Made by a program: the position numbers and the translations under genes
In this document: positions 26,201 through 34,075 of the stretch, piece by piece
Layout: every line of letters begins with the position of its first letter
How positions within the stretch are numbered: position 1 is the stretch's first letter
Assembly: GCA_045106555.1 (NCBI GenBank)
Contig: JBGCET010000054.1
Coordinates: forward strand, 44,109-108,108
Length of the DNA: 64,000 bases
Direction: 5' to 3'
Source of the DNA: JANQOZ01 sp045106555
GTDB taxonomy: Bacteria; Pseudomonadota; Gammaproteobacteria; Xanthomonadales; SZUA-38
The notes under the pieces: model-generated
Databases searched by the model: none
Seen by the model: the letters and a program-made list of their open reading frames with translations, nothing else
What the model was told of the DNA's origin: nothing

Positions 26201-26410
26201 TCCAAGCGCATGGACGGCGCTGATCTTGATGCCTCCCTGAGGAATGCCGGCCTCAAAAACAAATACCGATAAACGCGCGAATTCTGAGTCGGCGCTAACG
26301 CCTGATGAAGACTCGAACAGATTGACCTGACGTTCTGACGTCGACTGTGCATGGGCGTTGGTCATGGTCGTCAGCGCCAGTGTGATGACGCAGATCAGTA
26401 GCCTGAGCAT
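23282..26410 (-). CDS. TonB-dependent outer-membrane receptor with N-terminal regulatory-like domains
   Basis: The 1042-residue receptor starts MLRLLICVITLALTTMTNAHAQ (signal peptide). Two carboxypeptidase-regulatory-like beta domains follow (about residues 35-110 and 155-225), then a TonB-box-like segment PEFVVLEPF and a plug with GLTLVDGRYVYVRGLGERY and LLNGANIPSPDPTRRVVPL, and a 22-strand-type barrel ending in FSVGFDWSF with the terminal Phe of outer-membrane proteins. It would import a substrate too large or scarce for porins, using TonB energy. It begins 10 nt after the TPR gene and is the last gene of the dedicated TonB operon. Substrate unknown; the phosphate-type promoter suggests a phosphorus compound, which is inference. 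Confidence 0.9.
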   Translation of the reverse strand: MLRLLICVITLALTTMTNAHAQSTSERQVNLFESSSGVSADSEFARLSVFVFEAGIPQGGIKISAVHALGKTDERGALFFTLPPGQHELSMERGDQQVARIPLNLIAGESAQLLVTIFADGRDPRVVVDSSNKGQGIETNGANPVAAVVGEPGRAAGKILSVETGKGIEGARIFVSGTPLDLRTSQDGSFAIELPPGSYSISIMHGEHATLTLDGIEVSSGQVTPLELELVPAGLELPEFVVLEPFVEGSLASVLEEQRSTSGVANVLGAEAISRAGDGNAAGALKRVTGLTLVDGRYVYVRGLGERYSSALLNGANIPSPDPTRRVVPLSLFPAEILASVLVQKSYEASMPAEFGGGVINLRTTGIPAGSFFKVGMSSAWHNQSTWDEGLRYRGGDDDFLGRDDGTRAFPSPDFEILDTTGQQLPNIYNTSTPELSPDYSLTVSGGWRGDFDNFSVGGIAVYAFDQDWRNRSETRDSFFGFEVDGEIRLTPATEFDVELTRRFINVTNFVAAGFEWKDTHKVDISLMRLRDSEDETRVTRGIEIEGNTIEQTLLEFEQRQLNALQLNGRHTFPKLSDLEFKWLYSDADTIRRAPDARQYSYTLFGDDDLRFDTSATGNQRLYSDLADQAENLALDLTLPLQWNNYSLAISAGVNEVEKSRNSFSRRFRYQCRSRDCNDPDLRRQQPETIFAPENIFPDGAFTLVERTLSTDTYFANQTIDAQYLSVDATLYSKLRLYAGVRHETFDQSVVTVDRFNTSAPVESLVNTDEYYPGVNATYSFNDDTQLRFSYSETTTRPEFREASTSLYTDPELDININGNPDLIPVDIKNYDLRWERYFDSINNISVALFRKELQNPIELIFLGGSAQSTTVGNVGSAELNGVEIEFYRSLDPLQRWWDQDWLRQMYIAGNYSYIDSSVEITPEQAGQLTNTERALQGQSPYVLNLQFGYDNDGRGIKATLLYNVFGERISFVGAQGVPDIFEQPTHTVDFVYSQTFFDGALTMGLKARNLLDDRVIFTQGDEFTRTFKRGREFSVGFDWSF

Positions 26411-26420
26411 GGGATCACCC

Positions 26421-27617
26421 TCAGACGCAGCGCCAGGCTTCCGCCCGGCAGTCGTCCATTGCTCGGCGCAGTTCCACCGCCTTGCGGAACAGATCTGGCC
26501 GTGACAGTAGCGATAGGTGTCGCTCTGCCGCAATAAACTGGTGGGTCTTAAAGTATGCGTAAGCCAGTGCGTACCGGAGATCTTCTTCCGATTCCAGCAG
26601 GCCCTCGCGGCTCAAGGCCTCTTCCATGGTGACAATGGCGCTGTAGTCTTCCAGTTCCAGCAAAATTGCCAGGCGTTGTTTCAGCTTGATGTCCTGACGG
26701 GTAATTTCCGTATTTAGCAGGAGCGCCCGGTAAAGTTTGCCAGCCCGTCGATACAATTCGGCGGCCTCTGACAGCAGATCTGGGTCAGCAATGGAAGCTG
26801 TATAAAAAATCTCCGCTGCAGCCAAAGTATCCCCTCTACCCAGATACGTGTGCGCTTTTACCTTGGCTAACTGCACGCTCTCGGGAAATTTAAGGCTGCC
26901 GATTTCCAAAAACGTCAACGCCTCGTCAAATTGTCCGGAACTTCGCAGCGCGTTACCGATGGCTACATAGTCGTCAGCCTTACCACTCGATGCGTTCAGA
27001 TACGCTTTCCCCAGTTCACCCGCTTCCTGGAAAAGGCCCAGTTCAATCAGATAGAAAACCTTGCGCCGGGTAAACGAGTAATTGTCTGGAAAACGATTTG
27101 ATGCAGCCCTCAACACGTTCCAAGTGTGGCTGCGCTCGCCAAGCAGCCAATGGGCGTGAGCACGCATGATGTAGGTTGACGACAGGCGCGCCGCCGTGTC
27201 GCCAGCCTTAACGATCGCTTCGATCGCCTCACTGTATTCCTCCAAACCGTAGTGCACCTGGGCCAGGTAGATATAAATGATGTCCGGAGTTTTGCCAGTG
27301 ATTTCATCCACAAAGCCAGCATCAATGGCTTGATAGAAATGGGTTTTCGCTAGCGCCGGCTCACTGCGGTTGAGATGAATCAGGCCATAAACTGCATGAA
27401 ATTTTCCAACGCTGGTTGCTTGATTTTCATCATCAACATTAAGCAGCGCTTGTTCGGCACGATCGTAATGACCGTCCTGAACCAGAACAGACGCCAGCTC
27501 GATGTAGTCGACGTCCTCGTTGGCGCCCAGCAGCTCCGGGGTAACGACAAGCGCCATCATCAGCAACAGGGTCCGCCCCATAACAGGTAGCCCTACTAAT
27601 CTGTTCGCGCGACGCAT
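26421..27617 (-). CDS. Periplasmic TPR protein of the TonB2-type cluster
   Basis: The 398-residue protein has an N-terminal hydrophobic signal (GRTLLLMMALVVTPELLGA) and then helical repeats with TPR character across its length (YIELASVLVQDGHYDRAEQALL, YVAIGNALRSSGQFDEALTFL). TPR proteins often follow tonB in clusters with DUF3450 and TtpC-type proteins and are thought to act as scaffolds in the periplasm. It lies 11 nt after tonB and 10 nt before the receptor gene, so it belongs to the same operon. No enzymatic motif is visible. Confidence 0.8.
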   Translation of the reverse strand: MRRANRLVGLPVMGRTLLLMMALVVTPELLGANEDVDYIELASVLVQDGHYDRAEQALLNVDDENQATSVGKFHAVYGLIHLNRSEPALAKTHFYQAIDAGFVDEITGKTPDIIYIYLAQVHYGLEEYSEAIEAIVKAGDTAARLSSTYIMRAHAHWLLGERSHTWNVLRAASNRFPDNYSFTRRKVFYLIELGLFQEAGELGKAYLNASSGKADDYVAIGNALRSSGQFDEALTFLEIGSLKFPESVQLAKVKAHTYLGRGDTLAAAEIFYTASIADPDLLSEAAELYRRAGKLYRALLLNTEITRQDIKLKQRLAILLELEDYSAIVTMEEALSREGLLESEEDLRYALAYAYFKTHQFIAAERHLSLLSRPDLFRKAVELRRAMDDCRAEAWRCV

Positions 27618-27628
27618 TTTACGATGCC

Positions 27629-28255
27629 CTACGAAAGATCAAACCGCACACGCTGCCGAGCCCAAACTCGCACGCTTTCGCCGTTGTAACTGGCAGGCTC
27701 AAACTTCCACCTCTTAACCCCGGCCACCGCAACGTCTTCAAAGATTCCGCTGGGGCTGGATTCCAGAACCTTAATTCGCTCCACGTCTCCGGTAGGGCTG
27801 ATCAGCACCGACAGCAGCACATAACCCTCAATGCCCTTGGCCTTGGCTCGAGGTGGATACGCCATGGCGCCCTGGGCGGTGGGCCTGGGCGGGTCGTCGA
27901 CAGAGTCATCGGTCATCACGACGTTTTCTGAGCCGCCGAGAAGATCGCCAGACAGGTCACCCAGGTCGTCAGCGTCAAACCCCGGCAGGCCCAAGTCCAG
28001 GCCTGACAACGAAGACAGGCCATCGATGGGCGCAGGGGCGCGTCGCGGCTGAGGCTTCTTCGGCGGTGGCTTTTTCTTTACTACGTTCTTTGCCTTGGGC
28101 TTTTCTTTTTTCTGGTAATCAATTTTGGCCGTCTTGATCTGATTTTGATCCATCGGGTCATCGGCATACTTATTGATCAATACCACCGTGCAAAACACCA
28201 GGGAAGACCCCAGCACCATAGATGCCATGGCAATGACGTGTTTTTTAATGTTCAT
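27629..28255 (-). CDS. tonB: TonB energy transducer (TonB2 type)
   Basis: TonB passes the proton-motive force from ExbB-ExbD to the outer-membrane receptor. The 208-residue protein starts MNIKKHVIAMASMVLGSS with a single N-terminal membrane anchor, then a Lys/Pro-rich spacer (KKKPPPKKPQPRRAPAP), an acidic Gly/Leu-rich linker and a C-terminal TonB domain (YPPRAKAKGIEGYVLLSVL, VKRWKFEPASYNG). The small size and weakly Pro-rich spacer fit TonB2-type proteins. The start at 28255 is preferred to the ATG at 28333, which would overlap exbD. The C-terminal domain is complete. Confidence 0.93.
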   Translation of the reverse strand: MNIKKHVIAMASMVLGSSLVFCTVVLINKYADDPMDQNQIKTAKIDYQKKEKPKAKNVVKKKPPPKKPQPRRAPAPIDGLSSLSGLDLGLPGFDADDLGDLSGDLLGGSENVVMTDDSVDDPPRPTAQGAMAYPPRAKAKGIEGYVLLSVLISPTGDVERIKVLESSPSGIFEDVAVAGVKRWKFEPASYNGESVRVWARQRVRFDLS

Positions 28256-28292
28256 CGGTTTGGCCTCAGAAGTTTCATGATCAGCTGTTGGC

Positions 28293-28703
28293 TCAGCCTT
28301 CGCCCGCCTCTGCCACCGTGGCGACACCCACATCCTGCGCTCCCGCCAGCCGGGCCTGGTCTACCACTTCCACCAGTCGATTGGTGGGCACAATTTCATC
28401 GGTCACCACCAGCACAGACTTGTTAGTACCGCCTTTAAGAAGATCTCGCAGACGGCTCTGAATGACCCATACCCGGATCGGTTCACCGTTCAGATAGGTG
28501 TCGCCACCCTTGTCGATATAAATCCGCACCGCTTTGGTTGACGCCACCGTGCTGCTGGACGCCGCCGGCCGCTCCAGGTCCAGCTTCATGTCCTTGACGA
28601 AGGTGGTGCTCACCATGAAAAAAATCAGCAGGATAAACACCATGTCGATCAGCGGTGAAATATCGATGCCTTCAGGGCCGGATTTTCGTTCGCGGTAGCG
28701 CAT
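28293..28703 (-). CDS. exbD: ExbD-type proton channel subunit
   Basis: ExbD pairs with ExbB to form the proton-driven motor for TonB. The 136-residue protein has a short cytoplasmic N-terminus, one membrane helix SPLIDMVFILLIFFMVST with the essential aspartate D20, and a periplasmic domain with YLNGEPIRVW and KSVLVVTDEIVPTNRLVEVVDQARLAG. It follows exbB by 3 nt. Confidence 0.95.
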   Translation of the reverse strand: MRYRERKSGPEGIDISPLIDMVFILLIFFMVSTTFVKDMKLDLERPAASSSTVASTKAVRIYIDKGGDTYLNGEPIRVWVIQSRLRDLLKGGTNKSVLVVTDEIVPTNRLVEVVDQARLAGAQDVGVATVAEAGEG

Positions 28704-28706
28704 TGA

Positions 28707-29315
28707 TCAGGCCTTTTGTGACGTCAGCAGGTCTTTGATTTGCGCCAACTCCAGCTCGAGGCGGTTTTGCTGGCGGTCCAGAAAGCCTTTTACCAGCAGT
28801 CCCGGTATGGCTACCGCCAACCCCATTTGGGTGGTAAAAAGCGCCTGGGAAATGCCTCCAGCTATTCCGCCTGACTGAGAAAAAAGCGACATGTCGCCCA
28901 GGGAATCAAAGGTTTCGATCATGCCGACCACGGTACCCAGCAGGCCCAGCAGTGGCGCAATAGAAATAATGGAAGTAATCAGCGCGCCATACTTCACCAA
29001 GTCTTGCTCAAAAGGGGAAAACGCCACGTCCAGATAAGGTCGCGCGCCATCAGGGTGATTCACTGGATGTGAGTCCAATACGCCGACGCCGGTGAGCACC
29101 GCTCGATCAATCAGGCCTTTGGCACGGCGCAGTTTGCCGCCGCGAGTACGCTCCAGCAGCACTCGAACGCTGCGCTGACTGCCGCGCTTCAGCAGCGAGA
29201 TTCGATAACCAATGGCCAGCCACAACACGACCGTCGCCACGATCAGCGGCGGCATGACATAACCACCTTTCTCAACGTAGGTCATGATCTCGGCAATGAA
29301 GGAATCGAAGATCAT
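28707..29315 (-). CDS. exbB: ExbB-type proton channel subunit (TonB2 type)
   Basis: The 202-residue MotA/TolQ/ExbB protein has three membrane helices, with the conserved GLLGTVVGMIETFDSLG and GISQALFTTQMGLAVAIPGLL segments that line the proton channel. With ExbD it powers TonB. It starts 1 nt after the TtpC-like gene. Having two ExbB-like proteins in one operon is typical of Vibrio TonB2-type systems. Confidence 0.93.
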   Translation of the reverse strand: MIFDSFIAEIMTYVEKGGYVMPPLIVATVVLWLAIGYRISLLKRGSQRSVRVLLERTRGGKLRRAKGLIDRAVLTGVGVLDSHPVNHPDGARPYLDVAFSPFEQDLVKYGALITSIISIAPLLGLLGTVVGMIETFDSLGDMSLFSQSGGIAGGISQALFTTQMGLAVAIPGLLVKGFLDRQQNRLELELAQIKDLLTSQKA

Positions 29316-29316
29316 C

Positions 29317-30720
29317 TCAGGCTGCAGCCTTCAGCTGAGACTTGCGGTCTTGGCTCACATTGATCACGTGCAGCGCCGCTTTTTCCATCTGGTCTTTGAT
29401 GCCTTCCGACCAGCTGGACAGCATGTTGCCCACCATCAGGAGCGGAATGGCCACAATCAGGCCCAGCTCCGTGGTCACCAGCGCGATGGCGATACCGCCG
29501 GACAGCAGTTTGGGATCGCCGGTGCCAAACTCGGTGATAATCTCGAAGGTCGCAATCATGCCGGTCACGGTTCCCAGCAGGCCCAGCAGCGGCGCTACCG
29601 CCGCAATCACTAAAATAAACACACCAAAGCGATTCAGGTGTGGGCTTTCGTGGAGAATGGCTTCGGACACAATGTCTTCCACATGGTCACGATCTTTTTC
29701 CAAGTTTCGGATCGCCGCCGCAACCACTCGAGCCGGCGCGCTCTTTTTCTTCCGGCAATACGCAAGCGCACGGCTGAAATCACTCTCTCGAACCATAGCC
29801 CCCACTCGCTCGCCCAGCGTGCCGGCGCCTGTGCTGGCGCCTCGCAAGAATAGAAATCGCAATACGCATAACAAAACACCCATCAGTCCCAGCACCACAA
29901 TTACCCAGCCAATGGTGCCGCCGTCGTTGATCACATCAATGGGGGTTTTAGCCTCTTTGGCTTCAACTTCTTTGGCGAGGGACTCAAAAAGGAATACCGG
30001 GATGACGCTGGCGCTGGCACCAGACATAACGTCTTCCACTGCCTGGGGCGTTCCAGCCGGCCAGACTTTCAGACGATCGCCACCTGCAGGGGCCAGCACC
30101 GACACTATCTCTCCGCCGCGACCGTAAGCGGCGATGTTGCCCACCCGTAAAATCTCGCCGGTAATTTCCACGCCGTCGGCGGTGTAAAACACCCCCTGTT
30201 CGCGGCGAATCTGGCCCAGCTTTTCAGTCAGCTCCGCTCCTTGGCGAAACAGCGCCGATACCCGCGCATCGTCGGGCATCGTGGCGAAGGCTTCGCTGTC
30301 CAGCGTATCAATCCCGTACTGCTCCAGCGTCACCCCAGCCTGTTGAAACGTGGCCGACAAAATGGCCCGGTTGTCGGCGTTGGCAAGTGTTTGTTCTTCC
30401 GACGTGTTGACCTGTTCGTTAATCTGGTCGGCTCGGGCGTCGAGCCTGACCACCGCCCGCTGCAGCCCATCAACTTCTGCCTGAAGAGCCGCGGCGGCCT
30501 GAGCGTTTCGCGCCCGGGTCTGTCCGATGAGTTTCTCCAGCTCCCGGCGTTGCGCTTCCAGAAACGCAAATTCTCGTTGGTAGGCCTCTTCCACTGATCG
30601 ACCCTGAGGTGCCGCAAGCGATGCGGCCGGAGTGAGCGTTGTTGCGGGCTCGTCAGACTGTTGAGCCATAGCCGGAGTAGTGAGGACCACTAACGCCGTA
30701 ATTGCGGCTAGGGCCTTCAT
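29317..30720 (-). CDS. TtpC-like large MotA/TolQ/ExbB protein
   Basis: The 467-residue protein has a signal-like N-terminus (MKALAAITALVVLTTPAMAQ), a periplasmic coiled-coil stretch (about residues 40-130, REFAFLEAQRRELEKLIGQ), and a C-terminal ExbB-type membrane domain with GLLGTVTGMIATFEII and SGGIAIALVTTELGLIVAIPL. This layout matches TtpC, the fourth component needed for function of Vibrio TonB2 systems. It overlaps the DUF3450 gene by 4 bp and is followed 1 nt later by exbB. The extended periplasmic part probably contacts TonB or the DUF3450 protein; that is inference. Confidence 0.88.
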   Translation of the reverse strand: MKALAAITALVVLTTPAMAQQSDEPATTLTPAASLAAPQGRSVEEAYQREFAFLEAQRRELEKLIGQTRARNAQAAAALQAEVDGLQRAVVRLDARADQINEQVNTSEEQTLANADNRAILSATFQQAGVTLEQYGIDTLDSEAFATMPDDARVSALFRQGAELTEKLGQIRREQGVFYTADGVEITGEILRVGNIAAYGRGGEIVSVLAPAGGDRLKVWPAGTPQAVEDVMSGASASVIPVFLFESLAKEVEAKEAKTPIDVINDGGTIGWVIVVLGLMGVLLCVLRFLFLRGASTGAGTLGERVGAMVRESDFSRALAYCRKKKSAPARVVAAAIRNLEKDRDHVEDIVSEAILHESPHLNRFGVFILVIAAVAPLLGLLGTVTGMIATFEIITEFGTGDPKLLSGGIAIALVTTELGLIVAIPLLMVGNMLSSWSEGIKDQMEKAALHVINVSQDRKSQLKAAA

Positions 30721-31481
30721 GAGGGCACTCGCCCAGTCAACGTGTTGGGTAATTCGAAATACCCCTGACGAATCTGTTTTTGCAGTGAGTCAAACAGGCC
30801 CGCAATACTGGCAATGCCAGCGGCGTCCGCCACAGGTTGAAATTGCCAGTCCTGACCGGTTTTCACCACCTGCCCGTAACGCTCATCGGCGGTGCGGTAA
30901 TACATCATCACCGTGCCAATTTTGGCCACGTCTGCCAACAGCCGCTTTCCATCCAGTTCGATGGTCTGGCTGTAGATGCCGTTTTCGCGGGTTAGGCGGA
31001 TCTCATCTTCGTACAACGCCCACAGCCGGTTCGCGGCCCGGTTCGGCGGAATCACGTTGGTTTCGAGCTGAACGCGAATCTCGTCAAGTTCGGTTAGCCG
31101 CTCTTCTTTCTTGAACGGCAGCGACTGGGCAATATAAGACTGCAGATCGGAGATGGCGGTGAGCACCGCGGGTAGCAGAACATCGTTATCCACCCCCGCT
31201 TCCGCCGCCTGAGTCAGGTTTTCATCCAGCTTTTGCTGCAGCTGCTGCACCTGGGTATCGAGACGTCGTTGACTAGCAGCCAGCTCGGTTTTCTGGGCCG
31301 CAAGGCTAGACATGGTTGCTCGCTGCTCGTCTTTCAGGAGGTCCAACTCCTGATTGAGTTGCTCAACCTCGCTGCGCAGGGAAATCAGACGCTGAGCCAG
31401 TTCGTCGATTTCATCTGCCTGCACCGGCAAAACCATCGTGAGCCCTGCCAGTGCGGGCAAGCAACATCGCCAAAGATTCAT
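30717..31481 (-). CDS. DUF3450-family periplasmic protein of the TonB2 cluster
   Basis: The 254-residue protein has a Sec signal (MNLWRCCLPALAGLTMVLPVQA), a long coiled coil (about residues 22-90, heptads through LISLRSEVEQLNQELDLLKDE and LDTQVQQLQQKLDENL), and a compact C-terminal part with LLADVAKIGTVMMYYRTADERYGQV. DUF3450 proteins are found almost only at the head of TtpC-ExbB-ExbD-TonB operons; their role is unknown, with a link between motor and envelope proposed. It is the first gene of the operon, with a candidate Pho box about 80 nt upstream. Confidence 0.85.
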   Translation of the reverse strand: MNLWRCCLPALAGLTMVLPVQADEIDELAQRLISLRSEVEQLNQELDLLKDEQRATMSSLAAQKTELAASQRRLDTQVQQLQQKLDENLTQAAEAGVDNDVLLPAVLTAISDLQSYIAQSLPFKKEERLTELDEIRVQLETNVIPPNRAANRLWALYEDEIRLTRENGIYSQTIELDGKRLLADVAKIGTVMMYYRTADERYGQVVKTGQDWQFQPVADAAGIASIAGLFDSLQKQIRQGYFELPNTLTGRVPS

Positions 31482-31544
31482 AACACTTACCTGTCAGATC
31501 GTTCGTTGCAGAAAAATCGACCGCCCACTGCGGAGATTCAGACA

Positions 31545-31589
31545 AGAATAATCAGGCCAAGTGACATTTTTGTTACAGGTATATGAAGG
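31545..31589 (-). promoter_or_regulatory. Pho box and -10 element of the TonB operon
   Basis: On the minus strand CTGTAAC (31578-31572) and ATGTCAC (31567-31561) are separated by AAAA, matching the PhoB consensus at 11 of 14 half-site positions; a third unit CCTTCAT (31589-31583) lies one 11-bp period upstream. Exactly 10 bp downstream is TATTCT (31550-31545), a -10-like hexamer, placing the transcript start about 56 nt before the DUF3450 ATG. The same geometry occurs before the beta-helix gene. Confidence 0.65.
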
Positions 31590-31603
31590 ATTAAAGTCGC
31601 CAG

Positions 31604-31625
31604 AAAAAGGCGTATTAGATCGCCT
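31604..31625 (-). terminator. Probable terminator of the M56 peptidase gene
   Basis: On the minus strand AGGCG-(8 nt)-CGCCT is followed at once by a run of T (CGCCTTTTT). It lies about 28 nt past the stop of the M56-TonB gene and just before the TonB operon promoter, which isolates the two units. The stem is only 5 bp. Confidence 0.5.
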
Positions 31626-31652
31626 ATGCAACTCAATTAACCGAGCAAACTA

Positions 31653-33599
31653 CTAGTTTTGGTTGGCGGCCTCAGCCAGCAACGAGGTTGGCGAATCGTG
31701 GCGACAAATGCGAGTACCAGTCAGTGGCATGCAGGTATCACCTCCAACCGCCGGCTTTTCACTGCGAGAAAGCGTGAAATCGAATCGCTGGTTTAACTGT
31801 TCGCCGGCAGTGACTGTTGAAGGATCAAATCGCCAGCCCTTAATTGCCCTCTTGGCAGATCGGTCGAATACTCTGCGAGGCCAGGAATCGACCACCCGCA
31901 CCTCCGCTACACGACCGTTGTAATCGATGCTGAACGCCAGCTCAACATACCCTTCCTGCCCGGATATTCGAGCTCGAACCGGATAGTTGGGACTCATTTG
32001 CCGGATCGCAACAGGCCCTTTGGGCGTTGCGGGGATGGCGGTTTGTTGGCGCGGCGACGTCGTGCGTGCCTCTGGGACAGGCGCCAAAGCACCGACTTGT
32101 AATTTAGCTGTAGAACTGACCTCAGGCGTCATCGCCGGTGTGCTGACGGCATTGTCGAAGCTCACCGTTGGCGTATTGTGTGCCGTTAAACCCTTTGGCG
32201 GCGAAATAGACAACATCGCCAGAGGCGACTTAGCTAACGGCTGCCTTTGTGATACAGCTAGTGGAACCACTTCGGACACGATCATGTCATTCGCCGGAGT
32301 CGCTGGACTGACGAGTCTTTCCGACAGTTGGGGCACCTGGGGCACCTGGGGCGCCGGCCTTGCCGACTCCTGAATGACGACCGGAGCATCGGCGGACATA
32401 CGGCTGGCAGAAAAATCTCCGATTTCTATTCGCGGATTATCAGCAGCAATAACTCGAGCATCGGACAAGGGGACGTAGGCTTCCTGCCCCAGAGATCGTT
32501 CGGCGAGTAAATCGGCAGCCAGCGAATCGGCCAACCTCGAACGACGTTCTTCAAACACGCCCATTGGGTCAGCCAACTGGGCTGCCAGCACCACGCAGCC
32601 CGCAATCAGCAGCAGCACACCGCTGTTAATGGAGGAGGTCTCGCGACGTCGGTGGGTGCACACTATGCGTTCAATGCGTTGCACCAGTTGACCGCCCGTG
32701 GCCGCAAGCGAGGGCTCAAGCCCACTGCCTCTCATGGTTTCGAGATTGGCCAGCGCTTTGGCGTACTGCACCCGGTTTCCGCAGGCTGCAACCACCAAAT
32801 CGTCGCAGCAGGTTTCTCGTTCATCGCGCACGCAGCGCGAAATCCAGCGAACCATTGGATGATAAAACAACAGCGTTTCGACCAGAATTTGCAGCAGATT
32901 GATTAGGTAGTCGAAACGCCGGATGTGACCCAGTTCATGGGCAATAACAAGATCCAGCTGGCCTGGCGTCAGCCCCAGAATCGTTGAGGTGGGCAATAAT
33001 ATGACTGGCTTGAGCCACCCCAGAACAGTGGGAACCTGCGCCACGGTGGTCTCTACCACCCGTACCGCTCCAGTAACGCCCATGGCCTGTTTGAGATGTT
33101 CAACCCGGGCGAGCAGCTCTTCGCTGATATCTAGCGTGCCGATGGTGCTCAGCCGCAGCATTCGCACCCAATGAATACCTACCCGGGTACTCATCACCAG
33201 TACGCCCAACGCCCATATGCCAACCACCCAGGGCAGAAGTGCCTCTAAGGACACGGCAAGGGCTCCAGGAGTGAATCCGGCACCCGCCACAACGGCCTTC
33301 ACCGCAGGGTCAGCCCAGAGCATGGCGGAACTGCTGGCTCCAAGGCTTAAAGACGCCGAGGTTTCCAGCAACAGAATAAACGTAGCGACAGGTGCCGCCG
33401 CCATCGCACCCATGGATGCCAGGCCCAGCCAGTAGCGGTGCTGCGGACGACCGTCGCGCAGAAGCCAGCGTCCCGCGGCAAATACTCCGCCAATGAGAGT
33501 GCCCTGCCACAGAAAATGCACCAGAGACCAGCCGAGTGCCGATACCCAGGGTCCTATGATTACAGGCTCCAGTCCAAGCCCGATCAGAAGGTCGGTCAT
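31653..33599 (-). CDS. BlaR1-like M56 metallopeptidase fused to a TonB C-terminal domain
   Basis: The N-terminal part has several membrane helices and a zinc site IAHELGHIRRFDYLINL followed by CVRDERETCCDDLVV, which is the M56 (BlaR1/MecR1) peptidase. After a low-complexity linker of about 200 residues rich in Pro, Ala and Ser, the C-terminus carries a TonB-like domain (MSPNYPVRARISGQEGYVELAFSI, AIKGWRFDPSTV). The linker holds a short repeat PQVPQVPQ encoded by tandem GGCACCTGG. Such proteins are thought to sense envelope signals and cleave a BlaI-type repressor, which is encoded just upstream. The start at 33599 (MTDLLIG) is preferred over 33638. What it senses is unknown. Confidence 0.87.
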   Translation of the reverse strand: MTDLLIGLGLEPVIIGPWVSALGWSLVHFLWQGTLIGGVFAAGRWLLRDGRPQHRYWLGLASMGAMAAAPVATFILLLETSASLSLGASSSAMLWADPAVKAVVAGAGFTPGALAVSLEALLPWVVGIWALGVLVMSTRVGIHWVRMLRLSTIGTLDISEELLARVEHLKQAMGVTGAVRVVETTVAQVPTVLGWLKPVILLPTSTILGLTPGQLDLVIAHELGHIRRFDYLINLLQILVETLLFYHPMVRWISRCVRDERETCCDDLVVAACGNRVQYAKALANLETMRGSGLEPSLAATGGQLVQRIERIVCTHRRRETSSINSGVLLLIAGCVVLAAQLADPMGVFEERRSRLADSLAADLLAERSLGQEAYVPLSDARVIAADNPRIEIGDFSASRMSADAPVVIQESARPAPQVPQVPQLSERLVSPATPANDMIVSEVVPLAVSQRQPLAKSPLAMLSISPPKGLTAHNTPTVSFDNAVSTPAMTPEVSSTAKLQVGALAPVPEARTTSPRQQTAIPATPKGPVAIRQMSPNYPVRARISGQEGYVELAFSIDYNGRVAEVRVVDSWPRRVFDRSAKRAIKGWRFDPSTVTAGEQLNQRFDFTLSRSEKPAVGGDTCMPLTGTRICRHDSPTSLLAEAANQN

Positions 33600-33685
33600 G
33601 TTTGCCCCACTATTACTGTCAGCTACTGTCAGCGCCAACTTGCAGATTTTTTCTTATCGCCGCTTTCGCAGCGCCGACAAGTCTG

Positions 33686-34075
33686 TCAGCTGTCGTCTTC
33701 CATTTGATCCAGCATCGCGCGAATCTGCGCCAGCTCATCAGCGGTCGCCCGTCGGGAATTGCCTAACGCATGCAATACGAGTTCCGAGGGAGAACCATCA
33801 AATACCCGCTGAACCAGGTCGGTGACAAACTGGGTCTGCGTGTAATCTTTACTCATGGCTGGTTTATAGACATGTGCACGCTGAGAATCGTCGCGTGCCA
33901 CCAAGCCTTTGGCATGCATTACCTGCAAAAGCTTCAAGGCGGTGGTGTAACCAGTATTCTCTTTCCGGTTTAAAATTTCGTGCACATCCCGCACCGTACT
34001 TGGGCCGCGCTGCCAGAGAATACTCAGGATCGCCAGTTCAGCTTCAGTAGGTCTTGGGATGCCAGACTTTTTCAT
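33686..34075 (-). CDS. BlaI/MecI-family transcriptional repressor
   Basis: The 129-residue protein starting MKKSGIPRPTEAELAILSILW has the BlaI winged helix (WQRGPSTVRDVHEIL, TGYTTALKLLQVMHAKGLV) and a C-terminal dimerisation helix region. In BlaI/MecI the repressor is cut by the partner M56 protease; the equivalent partner is the next gene downstream. ATG at 34084 is an alternative start three residues earlier. A GC-rich imperfect inverted sequence bounded by GTAC on both sides (34088-34104) lies right before the gene and could be its operator; this is weak. Confidence 0.9.
   Translation of the reverse strand: MKKSGIPRPTEAELAILSILWQRGPSTVRDVHEILNRKENTGYTTALKLLQVMHAKGLVARDDSQRAHVYKPAMSKDYTQTQFVTDLVQRVFDGSPSELVLHALGNSRRATADELAQIRAMLDQMEDDS

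Noticed and set aside
32330..32352. Tandem GGCACCTGG repeats as a CRISPR or mobile repeat
   Set aside because: Two copies inside the coding linker of the M56 gene, encoding PQVPQVP; no array or spacers.
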